Shown here: one piece after another, positions 1-13,010 of the stretch
Layout: each line of letters begins with the position of its first letter
Position numbering within the stretch: the stretch's first letter is position 1
Source: Acanthacorydalis orientalis
Taxonomy: Eukaryota; Arthropoda; Insecta; Megaloptera; Corydalidae
Direction of reading: 5' to 3'
Assembly: GCA_034766995.1 (NCBI GenBank)
Contig: CM068313.1
Span: 10,020,083 to 10,084,082, forward strand
Length of the DNA: 64,000 bases
Program-made: the position numbers and the translations under genes
Notes under the pieces: model-generated
The model's database searches: none
What the model saw: the letters and a program-made list of their open reading frames with translations, nothing else
Told to the model about the DNA's origin: nothing

Positions 1-82
1 TTTAGGAAATTATAGAATGAGTGAAAGTTCATTTGAAAAAGTGAATCTGGCCACAGTGCCAAAAAGTATATTGTCAAATGTT
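1..82 (+). repeat. Family C repeat, partial copy cut by the window edge
   Basis: The 3' half of the family C unit is visible: a GTGAAAGTTCATTTG-like stretch followed by a GTGAATCTGGCCACAGTG-like end and then a TATATTGTC extension. Copies at 33740-33830 and 48280-48345 show the same end. The rest of the unit lies before the window. No coding capacity is expected. Confidence 0.55.
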
Positions 83-1350
83 AATTTAGGAATTTTTTGC
101 CTTATATTGATATTAAAAAAAATTCAATAGATGAAATTATTTATAATGAAGATCTCGCTAAATATTTTCCATTCCAATTTTGATAAAGAAGAATGTTGTT
201 CTTGTTATAATCTTGTTATAAAAGAACAGACAAATCTTTGTATTTCTCTGTATTTTTTAAATTTGCTGTGTCTTGGTTCATTGAGGATGATAATGCCTCT
301 ATCGAAATACCCCCAAGCAATCATAAAAATGCTTAATTATGATTTATTAAATATTATTCATCAAAAAAATTTTCTCTGGTTTATAAAGGTTTTTTAAGAA
401 AGGTTTTGTGATAATATTAAATAAATTATTTATTAAAAAAGGATAATTTTTCGAAACCAAATATGTAAGAAATATCTTAAAATTGCAAGAAATCTCCTAT
501 ATGTAACACGTTACTTAAATTGTCGATTTAATAAAATATTGGACAATAGATTCTTTAAAAAAAAATGAAAAGTTTTTATTAAATTGTTAATTTTGTTAAT
601 AAAACGTACGATTAGATTTTTTATAAATATTTAAAATTATAATAAAGATTGTCATAATAAAGCTGTTAGTGTGATTTTTTTTTTCTTATTAGATTTTTTT
701 AATAAAAACAATTACAAAAATTGAAATGATTCATAAATTGTTAACATGTTCTAAATCTATATATTCTAAATAATAATTAATCATTAAATTATTTCTCTAC
801 TAAATGTTTTTTTTTTTAATTAAAGATTTAAACTTTTACAATTTTTCCAACGATAAAGCATATTTTCTCAAACAAATTCCAAAAAGGGTTCTATTTTAAA
901 ATATATAAAAATTATATATTACACATACATCTTATATATTTATTCATTTTAAGTGTAACAAATCGTTACCTAAACAAATAAACAGTCTACGCCAGAAATT
1001 AATCATACATAATATTCACTTATATTTGCTTTTCATTTCGAAAGATAAAGTGATCAAACACCAAAAACAATGAACATCTAAATCCTTTTAATGCAATGAA
1101 CAACCAAAAACAGGCCAATTAATGTAAATATTCCTATCTCTCTTATAAAATACATTTATGCAGAGCATAAATTTCACACATTGTCTTTGTCCATCACGTG
1201 CTTAATATATAATCTACCTGTGAAAGTAAACCAACAATTATTCTCAACATAAAATACTTCTCTTATAAGGTGTTGTGTCATTATTTATACTTCCCAAAAT
1301 GTCTTCGTCTATGCTAACATGCGGAGACACTTATACGTATACACATACGC
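83..1350. other. AT-rich stretch with no recognised gene
   Basis: The longest ATG-started frame (131-397, 88 codons) is rich in Ile, Leu, Asn and Lys and resembles no family I know. It is probably a chance frame in AT-rich DNA. There are several poly-T and poly-A runs. Confidence 0.5.

Positions 1351-1352
<2 letters not shown>

Positions 1353-1384
<32 letters not shown>
1353..1384. repeat. (TA)n microsatellite
   Basis: Uninterrupted TA run of about 32 bp, preceded by an imperfect TACGTATACACATACGC stretch. Confidence 0.95.
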
Positions 1385-1386
<2 letters not shown>

Positions 1387-1958
1387 TACGCGTATGTGTG
1401 TTGAAAGTAATGTAAAGCATTTATTCACCAGGACTGTTGGTAAAAGTTATACAGGTAGCGCGCGTACAAGCAAGGAAGCAACTCAAGTAGAGTCTTTATA
1501 TATATTTTATAGTGCGTTTTCCAAGAGAAAATAATTAAGTTTAAATTACTTCTACATCTTATCTGAATACACACCTCAAAATAAACACTAATTAGGGGGT
1601 TCGAAATTCGCGTGCCGTGAGATTAATTTGTACATCAACACCTGGGACCTTTTGATGTCTTTGATGAATTTTCGTCGGCAGAAAAGAAAATTACAAACGT
1701 AGAAATTATGTACGGAATTGAAAACAAATCGATATATACTCGTGTCTGTGCACACAAGCTATCACAGCATCCGTTCGCAACGTAAAGACGAAGAAATAAA
1801 GTATAGAAAACGTAAAGCTGTAGATAATTGAGAACGGAGAGCAATGGAACAATGACAGCCATACGGGTCGAATGTTGGAACAAAAAGTATGTGCTTAATG
1901 CTCTCACTAAGATTACTTTTGTTTTTCTCTCATTTGTGTGCTCTTTTTCTGAATATTA

Positions 1959-1960
<2 letters not shown>

Positions 1961-2019
<59 letters not shown>
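1961..2019. repeat. (TA)n microsatellite with one TG interruption
   Basis: About 49 bp of pure TA, one G at 2010, then a further short TA run. Confidence 0.95.
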
Positions 2020-2020
<1 letters not shown>

Positions 2021-2488
2021 CAAAGCTGTATATATTGAAATTTATTTCTGAAAAAGCAACACAAGATTAAAATTATAAAAATGTTATTATCAAAATTACA
2101 AGAAAATTTTTTTGCTGTTATTATTTATTATTAATTTAATTTATACGAAAATTCATAAAAAAATATATAAAAAAATACTGAGAAATCATTTCTGAGTATA
2201 TATCTATCATTGTAACATTCTTTTCAAATTTAAGAGTTGGGAAATTTGATGATATTTAGCTCCGACTGATTTTAAAATTGTACTAATTTTAAATAGTTTG
2301 TTAGTGCCTTTTTTTGAGTGAAACATTGTAAGATAACTTTCAGAGGTTATATTTTATTTTGAGTATGAAAAATATGGAAACACTATGAATTTTGATTCAT
2401 TTATTTAATAATATAATACAGTAAGTAAATTTATATAGTGATTCAATATTTTAGCCAGTAAATATGAATTTTCATAACTACTTACTAA

Positions 2489-2490
<2 letters not shown>

Positions 2491-2523
<33 letters not shown>
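2491..2523. repeat. (AT)n microsatellite
   Basis: Pure AT run of about 33 bp, ending in ATAGAC. Confidence 0.95.
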
Positions 2524-2526
<3 letters not shown>

Positions 2527-2760
2527 TAATAAAAAAAAATTAGAAACTATTTGAAGATTGAAAAAATCAAAAACAGGTCATAGTAAACGAATCTTAATTT
2601 TTACTTTACTATAAATATTAATTGTAATTCTGTTCTGCTACTTTTTTGATCCTTTATTGTGGATATATTATTTCGTAATCTTGAAAGAGATATCTGAGTT
2701 AAGATGAAAAATCCGATATTACGAAGAACTTTTATATCCAAGTTAACAGTAAAATATTTT

Positions 2761-3247
2761 TTATAGAAAACGAGTTTTTAAAGAAAAACGGAATAGATTT
2801 CAGTTTTCAAAATATCTCTCATTATTTCGTATAACTTGGCTCTATCTACTGGGTATCTGACTAATCCACTGTCGAAAAAAAGATGATGTCTCTCAGTCTA
2901 TGAAGTCGTAATGCATTTTCAGACCTCTTGCACTATTTTAGGATTTTTTGCATATTTAATGCATCAAAACAGCTCCTTTTTAACCTGAATAAATAATTCC
3001 CGTGGCTTGGGTAGCAGTTTTTTCAACTGGAATGTGAAAAATATGCAACGACTAATATGCTACCGTTCGAACGCCATTATGTTCACTACAATTTTGTGAG
3101 GTTATGCTAACTGCTTGATGAATATATATATTTTTTTAATTTTAAGGTTGGTACTTCAAAACTTTTAAACAACAAGAAAATATTTTAATTTAAAACAGAG
3201 CTATGGCTGATGCAATTTAAAGGAAAGGAATTATTTTTTATACCTAA
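2761..3247 (-). mobile_element. Mariner family A non-autonomous copy 1
   Basis: The right end keeps the family A 5' end: a degenerate inverted repeat ending in ACCTAA at 3242-3247, the GATGCAATTTAAAGG-type subterminal sequence, and a GAGGTTATGCTAACTGCTTG block near 3100. The remnant of the transposase start region reads leftward across 2930-3090, and its coding capacity is lost. The left inverted repeat is not recognisable. The flank after the right end is TA, as expected for mariner. The left boundary is approximate. Confidence 0.75.
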
Positions 3248-4800
3248 TAAAATGGTCAATATAATTGAAATTCTAAAATATTTCATAAATTTTATTTATT
3301 TGTATAAATTGATTTTGATGTACAAATTAATTTTGAAGATATTTGATATCAACATAATAACAGTTAAATTTTAGTTATCTCGTGTATAAGAGACATTTTA
3401 GAATTAAAAAACACATGGATGTATTTTAAATTATAAAGCTATTTCTATTAATTGTTATGGTGTTATTTGTTAATGAAATTTTTTACACATATTTATTTTG
3501 AATTGATCATTATTAAATGTTATTTTATATAATATTTGAACACACATTTAGTATACACAAATATCACAATACAAGCGATTAGATCAAAATTCAGAATTGA
3601 AATTGCAATTATTATAGATTTTATCATATAAAGATAGGTCCAGTTAAAGTTCAGATGTATATGTTGTTCCGATGTACAACACTGTAGATGCAAGAGAATT
3701 ATGATTTATCTCTGTTTCAAATATGTATAGGGAAATGAATGGTCTAGATACGAGATTTGATTCGGTTTAATATGTACCTCGAATGTTGTATCTATTTGGA
3801 AAATACAGAACTGATAGTTTCTTCACAAAACAACTAGAATATGTTACTAAAATGAGTTCGTCGTTTTGTGCTATGAAATAAAATTAATTTTATGATTTTA
3901 TAAACAATTAAATTTATATTAAATTAGTAACATTACTATAAAGTGAAGTTTAGATTAGAAAAAAAAATTGGAAATACGTTTGTATTATTTTCGATTATTT
4001 ACATATTATTCTATTTTAAGTATTTGTTTTCTGAATTAATTACAATGCAAAAATGAAACAGTTATTATGAAAATAAATAACATTCGAAAACAAAAAATAA
4101 AATATTTTTTAAAAAAAATTTAATCTTAGAATATTTTTTACATTTTGGATATAAAAGTCCCGTCAAGTGAAAGATGAATTGATTATTTAAAATCATTTTT
4201 TTTTTGGAACTTGTAAGTTCCGACAGTATATAAAGAACTAGTATTTGTAAAAAAAATATTTAAGTACAAGATTGTTCCAACAGTAAATAAATATTTTATA
4301 TTGTAAACAAGATATGTTATTTTCAAAAAAAAATAGAACTTTTTCCATATAAAACTAATTTGATATAAAAAGATCTTTCATGACCAACCACTAAAAAATC
4401 CTGCTCAAAATCTAAAATCCACGAATTGTGAAATTTAAATCGTGACCTGTAAGCCGACAATATTGCACGCAAGTAGAGCAGTTGAGTTATATAAGATTTA
4501 CATTCTTCAGTGATACATAGTAGAGCATTCATCGATGGGTGTAAAATATATTGTCGTGCCCGTTCGCCGAAAAAAAGCGCTTTTCAGTAAAGAGGTAGAT
4601 TATTCATGCTCCGACACAGACCTTGATTTAACTCATTCTAGTGACACACGAAAAGCACTAGCTTCCATTTTCGATTGCGGTATTCCTTGTTGACGACACA
4701 TCTCTAATGATTATCTGAAATGTCTATTGTACCAACTTTTCAAACTTTGACAACACATCAAGTGCACAAGCAGAATCAAGCACATACATAAATGTAACAT
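3248..4800. other. AT-rich stretch with no recognised gene or repeat
   Basis: Several hundred bases of low-complexity AT sequence. A frame at 4323-4532 (69 codons, minus strand) has no recognisable motif. The segment 4540-4760 is slightly richer in GC (several CG dinucleotides), but I see no structure in it. Confidence 0.45.
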
Positions 4801-4801
4801 T

Positions 4802-4894
<93 letters not shown>

Positions 4895-4909
4895 GCATGT
4901 ATATATACT
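4802..4909. repeat. Compound (TA)n microsatellite
   Basis: A TA run of roughly 50 bp, an AAATAAATAC spacer, then a second TA run containing TG and CATG interruptions. Confidence 0.95.
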
Positions 4910-5099
4910 AAATGATTGAAAAAGTTTCTTTTATTGAAGTTATCAATATAATACAGTCATTAACTTCAGCTTCATAGTAAAATAAATAGAAACTATTTGT
5001 AAATTTAATACGTAGGTCGAATAAAAATAATATTCTAGTTATAATTAAAAATATGCTGAAATTAATATTGATTTATTTACAAGCAAATAAATATTAAAA

Positions 5100-5100
<1 letters not shown>

Positions 5101-5135
<35 letters not shown>
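5101..5135. repeat. (CT)9(AT)n compound microsatellite
   Basis: Nine CT units at 5101-5118 change directly into AT units. A (TA)n-(GA)n compound lies at 9438-9469. Confidence 0.95.
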
Positions 5136-5378
5136 ATGGATGTACGAAAAACTTTTTAAATAATATTTTAAATGAGAAATAATAATTTCTTGTAGAAAAA
5201 ATATTTGTGGTGTTTAACTAAAGTTTCTTTTTCTGAAATATTAATTTAAAAACTCTGAACTTGTACAAAAATCTCTATTTATATTACGATTTGGAATAAA
5301 GTTTTAAAAATATAAAGAATTGTGCAATGAATAGAATACATATTCTTCAATCTTTTTTCAAAACCATTTATTAAATAC

Positions 5379-5934
5379 TAGATTCGTAGAAAAATCATTT
5401 GGGTTTATGATTTTTAAATTCATATATATTTTTCTCAGCTAGCTGTTTTAAGTGGCCTAGAACTGTTGGATGACTAGTGCCTAACTTTTGTGCAAGCTCT
5501 CGAATTTTGAGTAGTTCTAATTCAACTAACACCTTCCGTCAGTCGTTATGAACTGAAGAAGGACGCCCCCAATCTTCTTCATCTTTAAGACTCTCGCCCT
5601 CAGTATGAAATTTTTGGGACTACTATTGCACCGTACGTTCCTTAACCGTACCAACAAAAAGCATTGTTTACTTTATTAGCAGTTTCTGCTGCTTTACCAC
5701 CAGTTTTGAACTCACAAAAAAAACTGCCCTCACTTGCTTCTTTTTCATCTTTAATTCAATAGTCCAATTTAAAGCAGAATTAATAATAAAACCAAAGTCA
5801 ATATTAGCAAAATACAGGCCGAAGAATGCACTTTAAGAAGATATTTACATGAACAAGATGAAATGACGCTTATTGAAAAAAATGTGGTTAGAATCCAGAG
5901 AAAAAAAAATGAAATTGTTTTCTTAACAACCTAA
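5379..5934 (-). mobile_element. Mariner family B (Hsmar1/cecropia-like), internally deleted copy B1
   Basis: Both ends resemble the family B inverted repeat: GATTCGTAGAAAAATCATTT at the left and AATTGTTTTCTTAACAACCTAA at the right. The Hsmar1-type repeat begins TTAGGTTGGTG, so the resemblance is to the cecropia side of mariner. Between the ends, the minus strand holds two blocks of the N-terminal DNA-binding half of a mariner transposase. The catalytic half is absent. Confidence 0.8.
5440..5610 (-). pseudogene. Mariner transposase fragment (second helix-turn-helix) in B1
   Basis: The minus-strand translation reads ESLKDEED, then a GRPSSVHND-like linker, a stop, and LLKIRELAQKLGTSHPTVLG. That is the acidic linker, GRPS-type motif and second helix-turn-helix of cecropia/Hsmar1-type mariner transposases. 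This protein normally binds the terminal repeats and carries out cut-and-paste transposition. The catalytic DD34D domain has been deleted and stop codons are present, so the copy is dead. The copy at 58255-58791 has the same block in better condition. Confidence 0.75.
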
Positions 5935-5984
5935 TATTTTAATACTTGGGACCCCGTTGATGATTTGTCTTGATGGACTTCAAT

Positions 5985-6120
5985 TTTTTGAGTTCAAAAA
6001 TTTCTGTTTTTCACTACTAGTTTCTGGACTTATGCCATCTGCAAGTAAATTTCTAGATATTCTAGTATTTAAACATGGAGTTTTCACATGAACTGAAACT
6101 AGTAGCAGAGAATAGAACAT
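5985..6120. repeat. Family D fold-back repeat, copy 1
   Basis: The left arm around 6010-6040 (CACTACTAGTTTCTGGAC) pairs with the right arm around 6080-6112 (GAACTGAAACTAGTAGCAG). The left arm is close to the left arm of the clearer copy at 43712-43872, which shows these are one family. No coding capacity. Confidence 0.55.
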
Positions 6121-6539
6121 TTAGGATAGAAAGTAATCAGAAATACATGTTTATTTTTCTTTAACTAACAATTATTCATATTTAATTTAATTAGCAGTGA
6201 TAATATTCCTTTTATAAAATCGAAAAAATGTTTTTATTTTTATATTTATAGGCAAAGAATAGGAGATGCTTTATAAATGTAAAAATAAATAGTAATTTAA
6301 TCGAAATGTGATGGTTATTGAAATGAATTTTGATAAAAATACTCAGAATGAAATAACTCAGAGATAAAATCGGTGATTACACACATTTTATGATTTGAAT
6401 AAACAAACGTAATTTTATAAATGCGTTTCGTTTTTATTCAGAATCATTCCGACAATTAGAAATTCAACATAAACGAATTCCAGTACAAATACATGCTTCA
6501 TATCGAAACCCATCTATTTTAGACGACCAATCTGTATAA

Positions 6540-7020
6540 TGACACCGGGCCACCACTTTAAATTGTGCGCTACTGAGCCGACCTGGGTAAAAATAGATCC
6601 CGACTGCACGATATGATAGAGTGGCACGCATCACTCCGCCCTTCCTGGCGCCCCCAACAGTTTGAACGTTTCAGCGAGAGAGTGAGCTGCTTTTATTATT
6701 TTACGTGTGATATATTGCTTTTAAATGTACCTGTTAGAATATGTTAGCATAATTGTCAAGGAGGGGATCGATGTCAACTGACTGTAGTTGTTTTCCAAAC
6801 ACGACCTCTTTCGTATTGTAATGGCTCACTCTTTTCACGAGGGTTCGAACACGACGGACGCGCAAAAACGGTATATAATTAATTTCGCGACCGAAATAAA
6901 GTATTGGTTACAGTCGGTCGAAAAGCCTGTGTCGCCGTTGGCTGCTACATGGCATGCAAATTGTTTCGGATGTCACATAAATAAAACGAGTCCTCGTTCG
7001 AATTTGTTTTATTAGTATCT
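6540..7020. other. GC-richer island with many CG dinucleotides
   Basis: This segment is visibly richer in G and C than its surroundings. It includes GCGCCCCCAACAG near 6650 and repeated TTCGAAC/GACGGACGCG-type stretches near 6840-6870. A frame at 6788-7015 (75 codons) starts at TTG rather than ATG and matches nothing I recognise. It could be a conserved regulatory element or an untranslated exon. The sequence alone cannot decide. Confidence 0.35.
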
Positions 7021-7573
7021 GAGATTTGCGATTAAGTCGCATCGATGTACGCCGATTTTTTTTCCATTAATTACACGTTCCGTTCACGGTATTAATTATT
7101 TTGTAAATGCTTTGTGAAATTTTTGTTCAACGTTAATCTTTCGCCCGCCTGTTTATTTATTTTCAATTTTTACGTTCAATGTTAAGTAAACATGTGTTGT
7201 TGTTATCTTTCAACGAGGGTTTAAATTGTCATTGATTTCAATTATAAATTAAATTATTTTTCAATTGGGAACCATTAATTAATTTTTAATAATTGTATAT
7301 ATAACAGGTGCATACATTCTTTATATAAAATTATAATTAATATATATATATAAAAACCTGAACAGAAAAACATAAAATACAAATTTAAAAAAAATATTAA
7401 TAATCTTTATTAAGTTGGATTATTTTTTCAACAATTCTGAAACTTTTTCTTGTTACAATTTGTTCTTGTGAGCTTTTATTAGATAGTATATTATATGAGT
7501 TATATTTTGAAAAATTTCATTAGTGATATTTTTAGCATCCTTTGGCCACATGTGTGCCTTATGCCATATACGA

Positions 7574-7574
<1 letters not shown>

Positions 7575-7642
<68 letters not shown>
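7575..7642. repeat. (TA)n microsatellite
   Basis: Pure TA run of about 68 bp, one of the longest uninterrupted arrays in the window. Confidence 0.97.
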
Positions 7643-7646
<4 letters not shown>

Positions 7647-7724
7647 TTTACTTTGATCTCGTAAATTTTCACAATTCATTTTTAGTACTGTCGCTCAACT
7701 AACTTTCACAAATGAAGATTTAAT

Positions 7725-7930
7725 ATTGGATTGGTAGGAATATAATTGCGTTTTTGTTTTCTAAATTCTAACCTTATTTTTTTTCAATGAAATTACCATT
7801 TCATCTGTTCATATTAATATCATTTTAAAAATACTTGTTTGGCCTATATTTTGGTAATATCGACTTTGGTTTTATTATTAATTCTGATTTAAATTGGATT
7901 ATTGAATTAAAGATGGAAAAGAAGTAAATA
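7725..7930 (+). mobile_element. Mariner family B, 5'-end fragment B2
   Basis: It begins with a good family B inverted repeat (ATTGGATTGGTAGGAATATA then ATTGCG). The family's leader follows, including TATTTTGGTAATATCGACTT and TTTTATTATTAATTCTG, almost as at 58300-58395. The copy stops at about the position of the transposase start codon (AAAGATGGAAAAGAAG, then a stop). The rest of the element is missing. Confidence 0.75.
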
Positions 7931-8489
7931 AGGATATCAAATTTTGTGTATACGAAAATATTCTTAAAAATACTTGTTTAGAAAAAGATTTCAATTCATC
8001 TCATAAATCATTAGATTCTATTCAGAAATTTCAAAAATTCTAAAGTCAAAAAATAGTGATAAAGTGTAAAACAAACACCCATATAGAATTTATTTTTCAA
8101 TGTTTTAAGCTTTATATATAAATTTAACAATGTAACTGTGTGGCTTATGGAACATTTTATCTTCTATGGAAGATATTTTTATGAATACTGAATCGGTTAT
8201 ACATTCAAAATATTTCATCTAAATTCGAATTCATCAGTCTGTGTTATTCAATAAGTTTTATATAAAATGAATCATACGTTTATTAAGTTTGGCATTCAAG
8301 AGAAGATCAGCTACATGTCACAGAAAGATTTGGGGAAGTTTATATATCAAAGCAATAAGAGGGTGCATCTATTTACGGTTTCAGAGATCTACTTGTTGAC
8401 AAAGCGAAACAGTTTCATCATAGAATTCGTAAAATGTTTTGATTTAAAATGGTAATTCACTTATGTGCGTCACATTTTGTCAAATTTAG

Positions 8490-8815
8490 GTAAAGTGTCT
8501 TATGAGTATCACAAATGAATTTTGCACTCGTTTATGTGCAAGAGAATGTTTGTTGATCAATAATTGATTTCCGGTCAATTTGATTCCTTCATATACGCAT
8601 TTAAATGGTAATGTTTTCATCGTCATAGCGCTAGGGTGCATAAAAATCTTTAATAAGTTACATATTCAATTCTGAAATCGTCAATTAAATGTGAATGCGA
8701 AAAAATCCAAAATAATCAATAATCAATTATTAAACATTTTTGACCAGAATATTTTTTATAGTTTTTGAAACGAGTGAAAAATTAATTTATGAATGTGAAT
8801 TTACTGAATATACAA
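8490..8815. repeat. Family C head-to-head inverted pair
   Basis: A reversed unit at about 8490-8660 ends in TCATAGCGCTAGGGTGCA. It is followed by a forward unit at about 8690-8815 that contains AATCAATAATCAATTATT, a TTTTTGACCAGAATATTTT block and a GTGAATTTACTG end. The frame at 8267-8455 lies outside the repeat and shows no known motif. Confidence 0.6.
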
Positions 8816-9437
8816 TACCTATTCATATCTTTTATTACTGAGATTTTTAGATACCAGTTAAATTGAATTTTGTCGTTTAGCATAAATTTATCGTTGATCT
8901 ATGATTTATAAATCCATTTAATTTTAACTGGTACTATTACCAGTTCATACAAACATTTTGAGTTTTATTTGATATAAATAATGATTATAAAACATAACAT
9001 TTAAGAAGAGTTATCTACATGAACGAAAATACCGGTCTTTTATCTACATCTAACAAGAAAACAGTTTGTTTTATTTTCTCGTTACTCTAGAGATTGGCTA
9101 GCTGATAAAATGGAACGAATTTATTAAAACTAAAATAACAAATAAGATCAACTTGCACGATAATTAGTTACTTTCATGCAACGTAAGATATTAACTATAA
9201 GTTTGGCAAGAAAACTGTAGACAGAGTGATTGCTTCTTATGTCCTGTATAATTAATACGTTTTTTTTAGATCGATTATTCATCTCTTTTTATTCTGTTCA
9301 TTTTAATAATTAATTATAATTTATTTAACGAGAAAATGTGTATTATATCGTTTAGATTTTATTTGTTTAGAGACTGTATTGACTTTTTTTAGGATATTTT
9401 TGAAAAATATGATTTTAATATATTCAAAATTTTGAAC

Positions 9438-9469
9438 ATATATATATATACAGAGAGAGAGAGAGAGAA
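9438..9469. repeat. (TA)n-(GA)n compound microsatellite
   Basis: A short TA run passes through CA into nine GA units. Confidence 0.9.
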
Positions 9470-10970
9470 AGGAGACATGTATGTTTATTAATAAAGGTTA
9501 TCTTTAATTTATATAAAAACTCAGTGATTTAAAAAGAATAAAAGCTTTTATATTTTATTATTATTTAAGAAAAAGGATCATGTGTATTATCTATAAATTT
9601 ATTTAATGCTCTGTAGTTATTTAAATTTTAATTAGACTACCTGAGTTAAACCCAATTTAAATCCTCTGATTGCAGAAAAGTATTAAAATTATTATGTACA
9701 TGTTTGAGAAATATATTAGAGTTTTGTACTGTTTTATTCGACACAATTTATTGAGATGGACTTATTAATTAAAAATATTTTCAGCATTGATTCATAGATT
9801 AGCAGTGAGGTTACTATTGAAATCAATGAGTAAAGATAGTTTAAAAAAATCTCTTAATATATTTTATCTTCTATATTTGGAATGAACAATTCGTATTGAG
9901 TTTACTTTGATTTTTTTGAATGAATTTATAAAGTGTAGAAATATACTCTATAGAAAATTAAAAATGTAATCTAGGGAAATGAAAATGTAATAATTATACT
10001 ATAATTCAGTTCTTATGTTGTGGATACATTCACTTTCATAAATGATGAATGAAACAACAATCAAAAACAATCAATACAGATTTATTAACTGTAAACGAAT
10101 TTAGTTTTGGGAAGAAAAATAATACATTTATGAAAATGAATGAATATATTTAAAGTAATTTTTACATTTACATAAAGAATTAGATAAATAATACTCCTAA
10201 TAACAAAGTTATGTTAACTTAAATGAAATTTCTATGCGGAAAAACGACTTATGTTCATATATTACAGTTAAGTTGTAAAATATAGACTATTTGAGTGTTA
10301 ATAAGAGACTTACTTTTTTTAAATAAAATAACAAATAATAATTAATATGAAATTTAATAAAAAAAATATTTAAATTATGAGAGTAATCCTAATGTTGACG
10401 ATTTTTCTATATACATTTGTTGTATATTCTTATTTTTGAATTTATATAAAAATTTACAAATTATTTTTATGCAATACTATATATATATATATATACATAA
10501 TTTAGCGTGTTCTGTTTCTATACAATGTTATTTATCACCAGGTGGTGCTAAATACAGTGTTGTGTTTCTTCCTGACCAGTGAAACTTTGAGAATGCCAAA
10601 GGACAAATCAAGAAAGAAATAGTCTACAAATGAGATCACAGGTAAGGACACTAAATGTTATTTTCAATATGAAATTAAAATACAATTTCGAAAATATGAT
10701 GGAAATTAATAAAAAATAAAATTAATGTATGTTAGAGGATAAAATAGTATTATTTAAACTACTTGATGTAATTTTTGTTCAATATTGTTATAATTTAGAG
10801 TATAAATTGATATATTTATTATTTTCTTATTTAATTAATTGTCGTATAAATGTTTGATTCAATAAAAATATTATCTAAAGCAGGAAATAATTAGATACAA
10901 CTTATACGTTTTCGAATATTTTAAATTTAATTAATTATGAATGTAATTGTTGCATATCTGTATCAGTATA
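9470..10970. other. AT-rich stretch with no recognised gene
   Basis: No frame above 60 codons. A short (AT)n run lies at 10479-10495. The segment 10530-10640 is a little richer in GC (CACCAGGTGGTGCT is a 14-base palindrome-like sequence near 10537), but no gene structure is visible. Confidence 0.4.
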
Positions 10971-10984
10971 CTTTAAAGTTGGGT

Positions 10985-11160
10985 TAGACCTCTTCGGGGT
11001 CACTATTCGAGTATTTTTCGCGACTAGTTTTGTATTATATCTGTACTATGAAGTATAAATCTAGTTGAAGATTACATACATCTAGTTGAAGTACAAATCT
11101 ATTTTATAACGAAACCGGTCGCAGAAAAAACACAGTGGCTTTGAGGAGAAGTAATAAAAC
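10985..11160. repeat. Imperfect fold-back repeat
   Basis: The left arm around 10995-11045 contains GTCACTATTCGAGTATTTTT then CGCGACTAGTTTT. It is imperfectly complementary to a right arm around 11105-11155 containing AAACCGGTCGCAGAAAAAAC then ACAGTGGC. This looks like an old long-inverted-repeat element of unknown family. Similar CGGTCGCA-containing stretches near 48626 and 54016 may be fragments of it. Confidence 0.45.
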
Positions 11161-11377
11161 TTCAAAGTAATTGGTTCTATTTTACTGTATACAGTCGGTA
11201 ATTTTATTTGCGTTATTGAAGTCAATCATTGATGATTGGCAAATATTATATGTAGTTGAAAAATTATATTTTAAAAAATAACAGCCACGGAGGAGATTTT
11301 CAAGGTAGAAACATTTTGTTTTCACGGATAAAACTTATAATAATTTATATTATTTTAATTTTATATATTTCCATATT

Positions 11378-11402
11378 TATATATATATATATATACATAT
11401 GT
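11378..11402. repeat. (TA)n microsatellite, short
   Basis: About 20 bp of TA followed by CATATGTGTG. Confidence 0.9.
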
Positions 11403-12560
11403 GTGAGGGTATTTATTATTGAGATAAAAGCTTAAATCATTTTTAATTTTATCTTCGTACATTCCGACTTTTTCAATTTTCAAGGGACAATAAAAAAACA
11501 TTGAAAGATAACGAAAAAGTAAAACATTTCTTTGTAGATTCTCTCAACAGCAAACGCTATTGTTTCAGTAAAAAAAACTGTATTTTTTTGATAAAATTTT
11601 GAATACGTCTTCAAGTGAAATACTTTGATGACAGGTTGATGCTCGATTTTGTGACATACTTTTTTCTTTTCTCTTCGTAAGAGGCATATTATTGTTTTTT
11701 ATTCGAAATGTTGAAGGTATAAAAAAGTTTTACGGAACAGTTGTAAACGATCAAAAATATATGTACGCGGTTATGAAATATTGATGGAACATTTTTCATA
11801 ATAATTTCCGTAATGTACGTTTATTTTTCTTCTTTCGTCGGGAGATGTGTATTCCCTATTGAAAAGATGACATATCAGCGAAATGTAAAAACAGGTTTGA
11901 ACCGTTGAAATAAATTCTGTACTTTTTCAATTATAAATAGGTTTGTTTTTTTTTCAAGAAATATTTTTAAAATTCTGTTCATACTTTTATTACTTGATGA
12001 AAGATCAAAATAAAATATTTATTTCGAGACTATCTAATCAAAATGTTTTTTCTTTCAGATAAATTTAAATATCAAACTTTGTAGTAACATATACTTAACC
12101 TCTTTATTAGGAAATAAACTATTTAAAACGTTTAAATATAAATTATGCAAACATATAATTGTATTCAGGTGAAAAATACTTTCCACTATCATTAGAAATT
12201 GTATAGAATTCATAAAATTGAAATACCTCAAGAGAGAAAAAAATGATACATTCACAAACAGTCGTTTTTATTTAAATCATAGAATGTGTCGTACAGTTGT
12301 CATCAAACAAAGCATTTGCCACTCTTCATAATGAAATTTTCGATCAATACGCTACAACCAATCTGTAAAACTTGAACTGGTTATCCATGAACGTTGATTG
12401 TTTTCATAAATCACAGGAAGTGACTTCACATCTGAAAACCACCAACTTCATTCACACAGTTTTCTTTTTGAGAATAGATTTTTAATATTTCGATTGTATT
12501 ATGGAATAATTCGTCATTTTAAAAAAATTGATTTTCAATGTATGAATTTGGAAAGTACTT

Positions 12561-12564
<4 letters not shown>
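11403..12564. other. AT-rich stretch with no recognised gene
   Basis: A minus-strand frame at 12055-12255 (66 codons) is hydrophobic (Phe, Leu, Ile) as expected from AT-rich DNA, and has no recognisable domain. Nothing else is supported. Confidence 0.4.

Positions 12565-12603
<39 letters not shown>
12565..12603. repeat. (AT)n microsatellite
   Basis: Pure run of about 39 bp. Confidence 0.95.
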
Positions 12604-12605
<2 letters not shown>

Positions 12606-12834
12606 TCAATAAGGCTGTTAACCACAATATAAGGGTTAAAATTCAAGTGAATATACTAATATGTTAATATACAAATTATAGGTTTATAAAAGGCAAAAGA
12701 TATTTTTAAAGAGATTTGTTGAACAAACTTTTTATCAATATTAATTTAATAATTTTGTCAAATAAAATAAACAAAGTTGTTTATTGAAAAAATCAAATTA
12801 TTTTACTCTTAAAGGTCTCTCGAGTATATATTTT

Positions 12835-13010
12835 TTTGTACCCTTACACAACGAGGACGATGGCCTTACATCAAGATGCTCATAAGAAGCAATTAAAATG
12901 ATTAATTAAATTAAACAATTAATTACTGAATATTTTTGAATGAAAAAAATGTGTTTTCTTGAAGAATGAAAAATTCAATAAGGAAAATGAATTAAGTCAC
13001 TATGTCAAAA
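12835..13010 (+). repeat. Family C repeat, single forward unit
   Basis: It starts with TGTACCCTTACACAACGAGGA (the degraded ACCTTGGCGCTCTGA start) and continues with GCTCATAAGAAGCAATTAAA. It ends in a GAATTAAGTCACTATGTC-like version of the family's terminal block. Confidence 0.5.
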
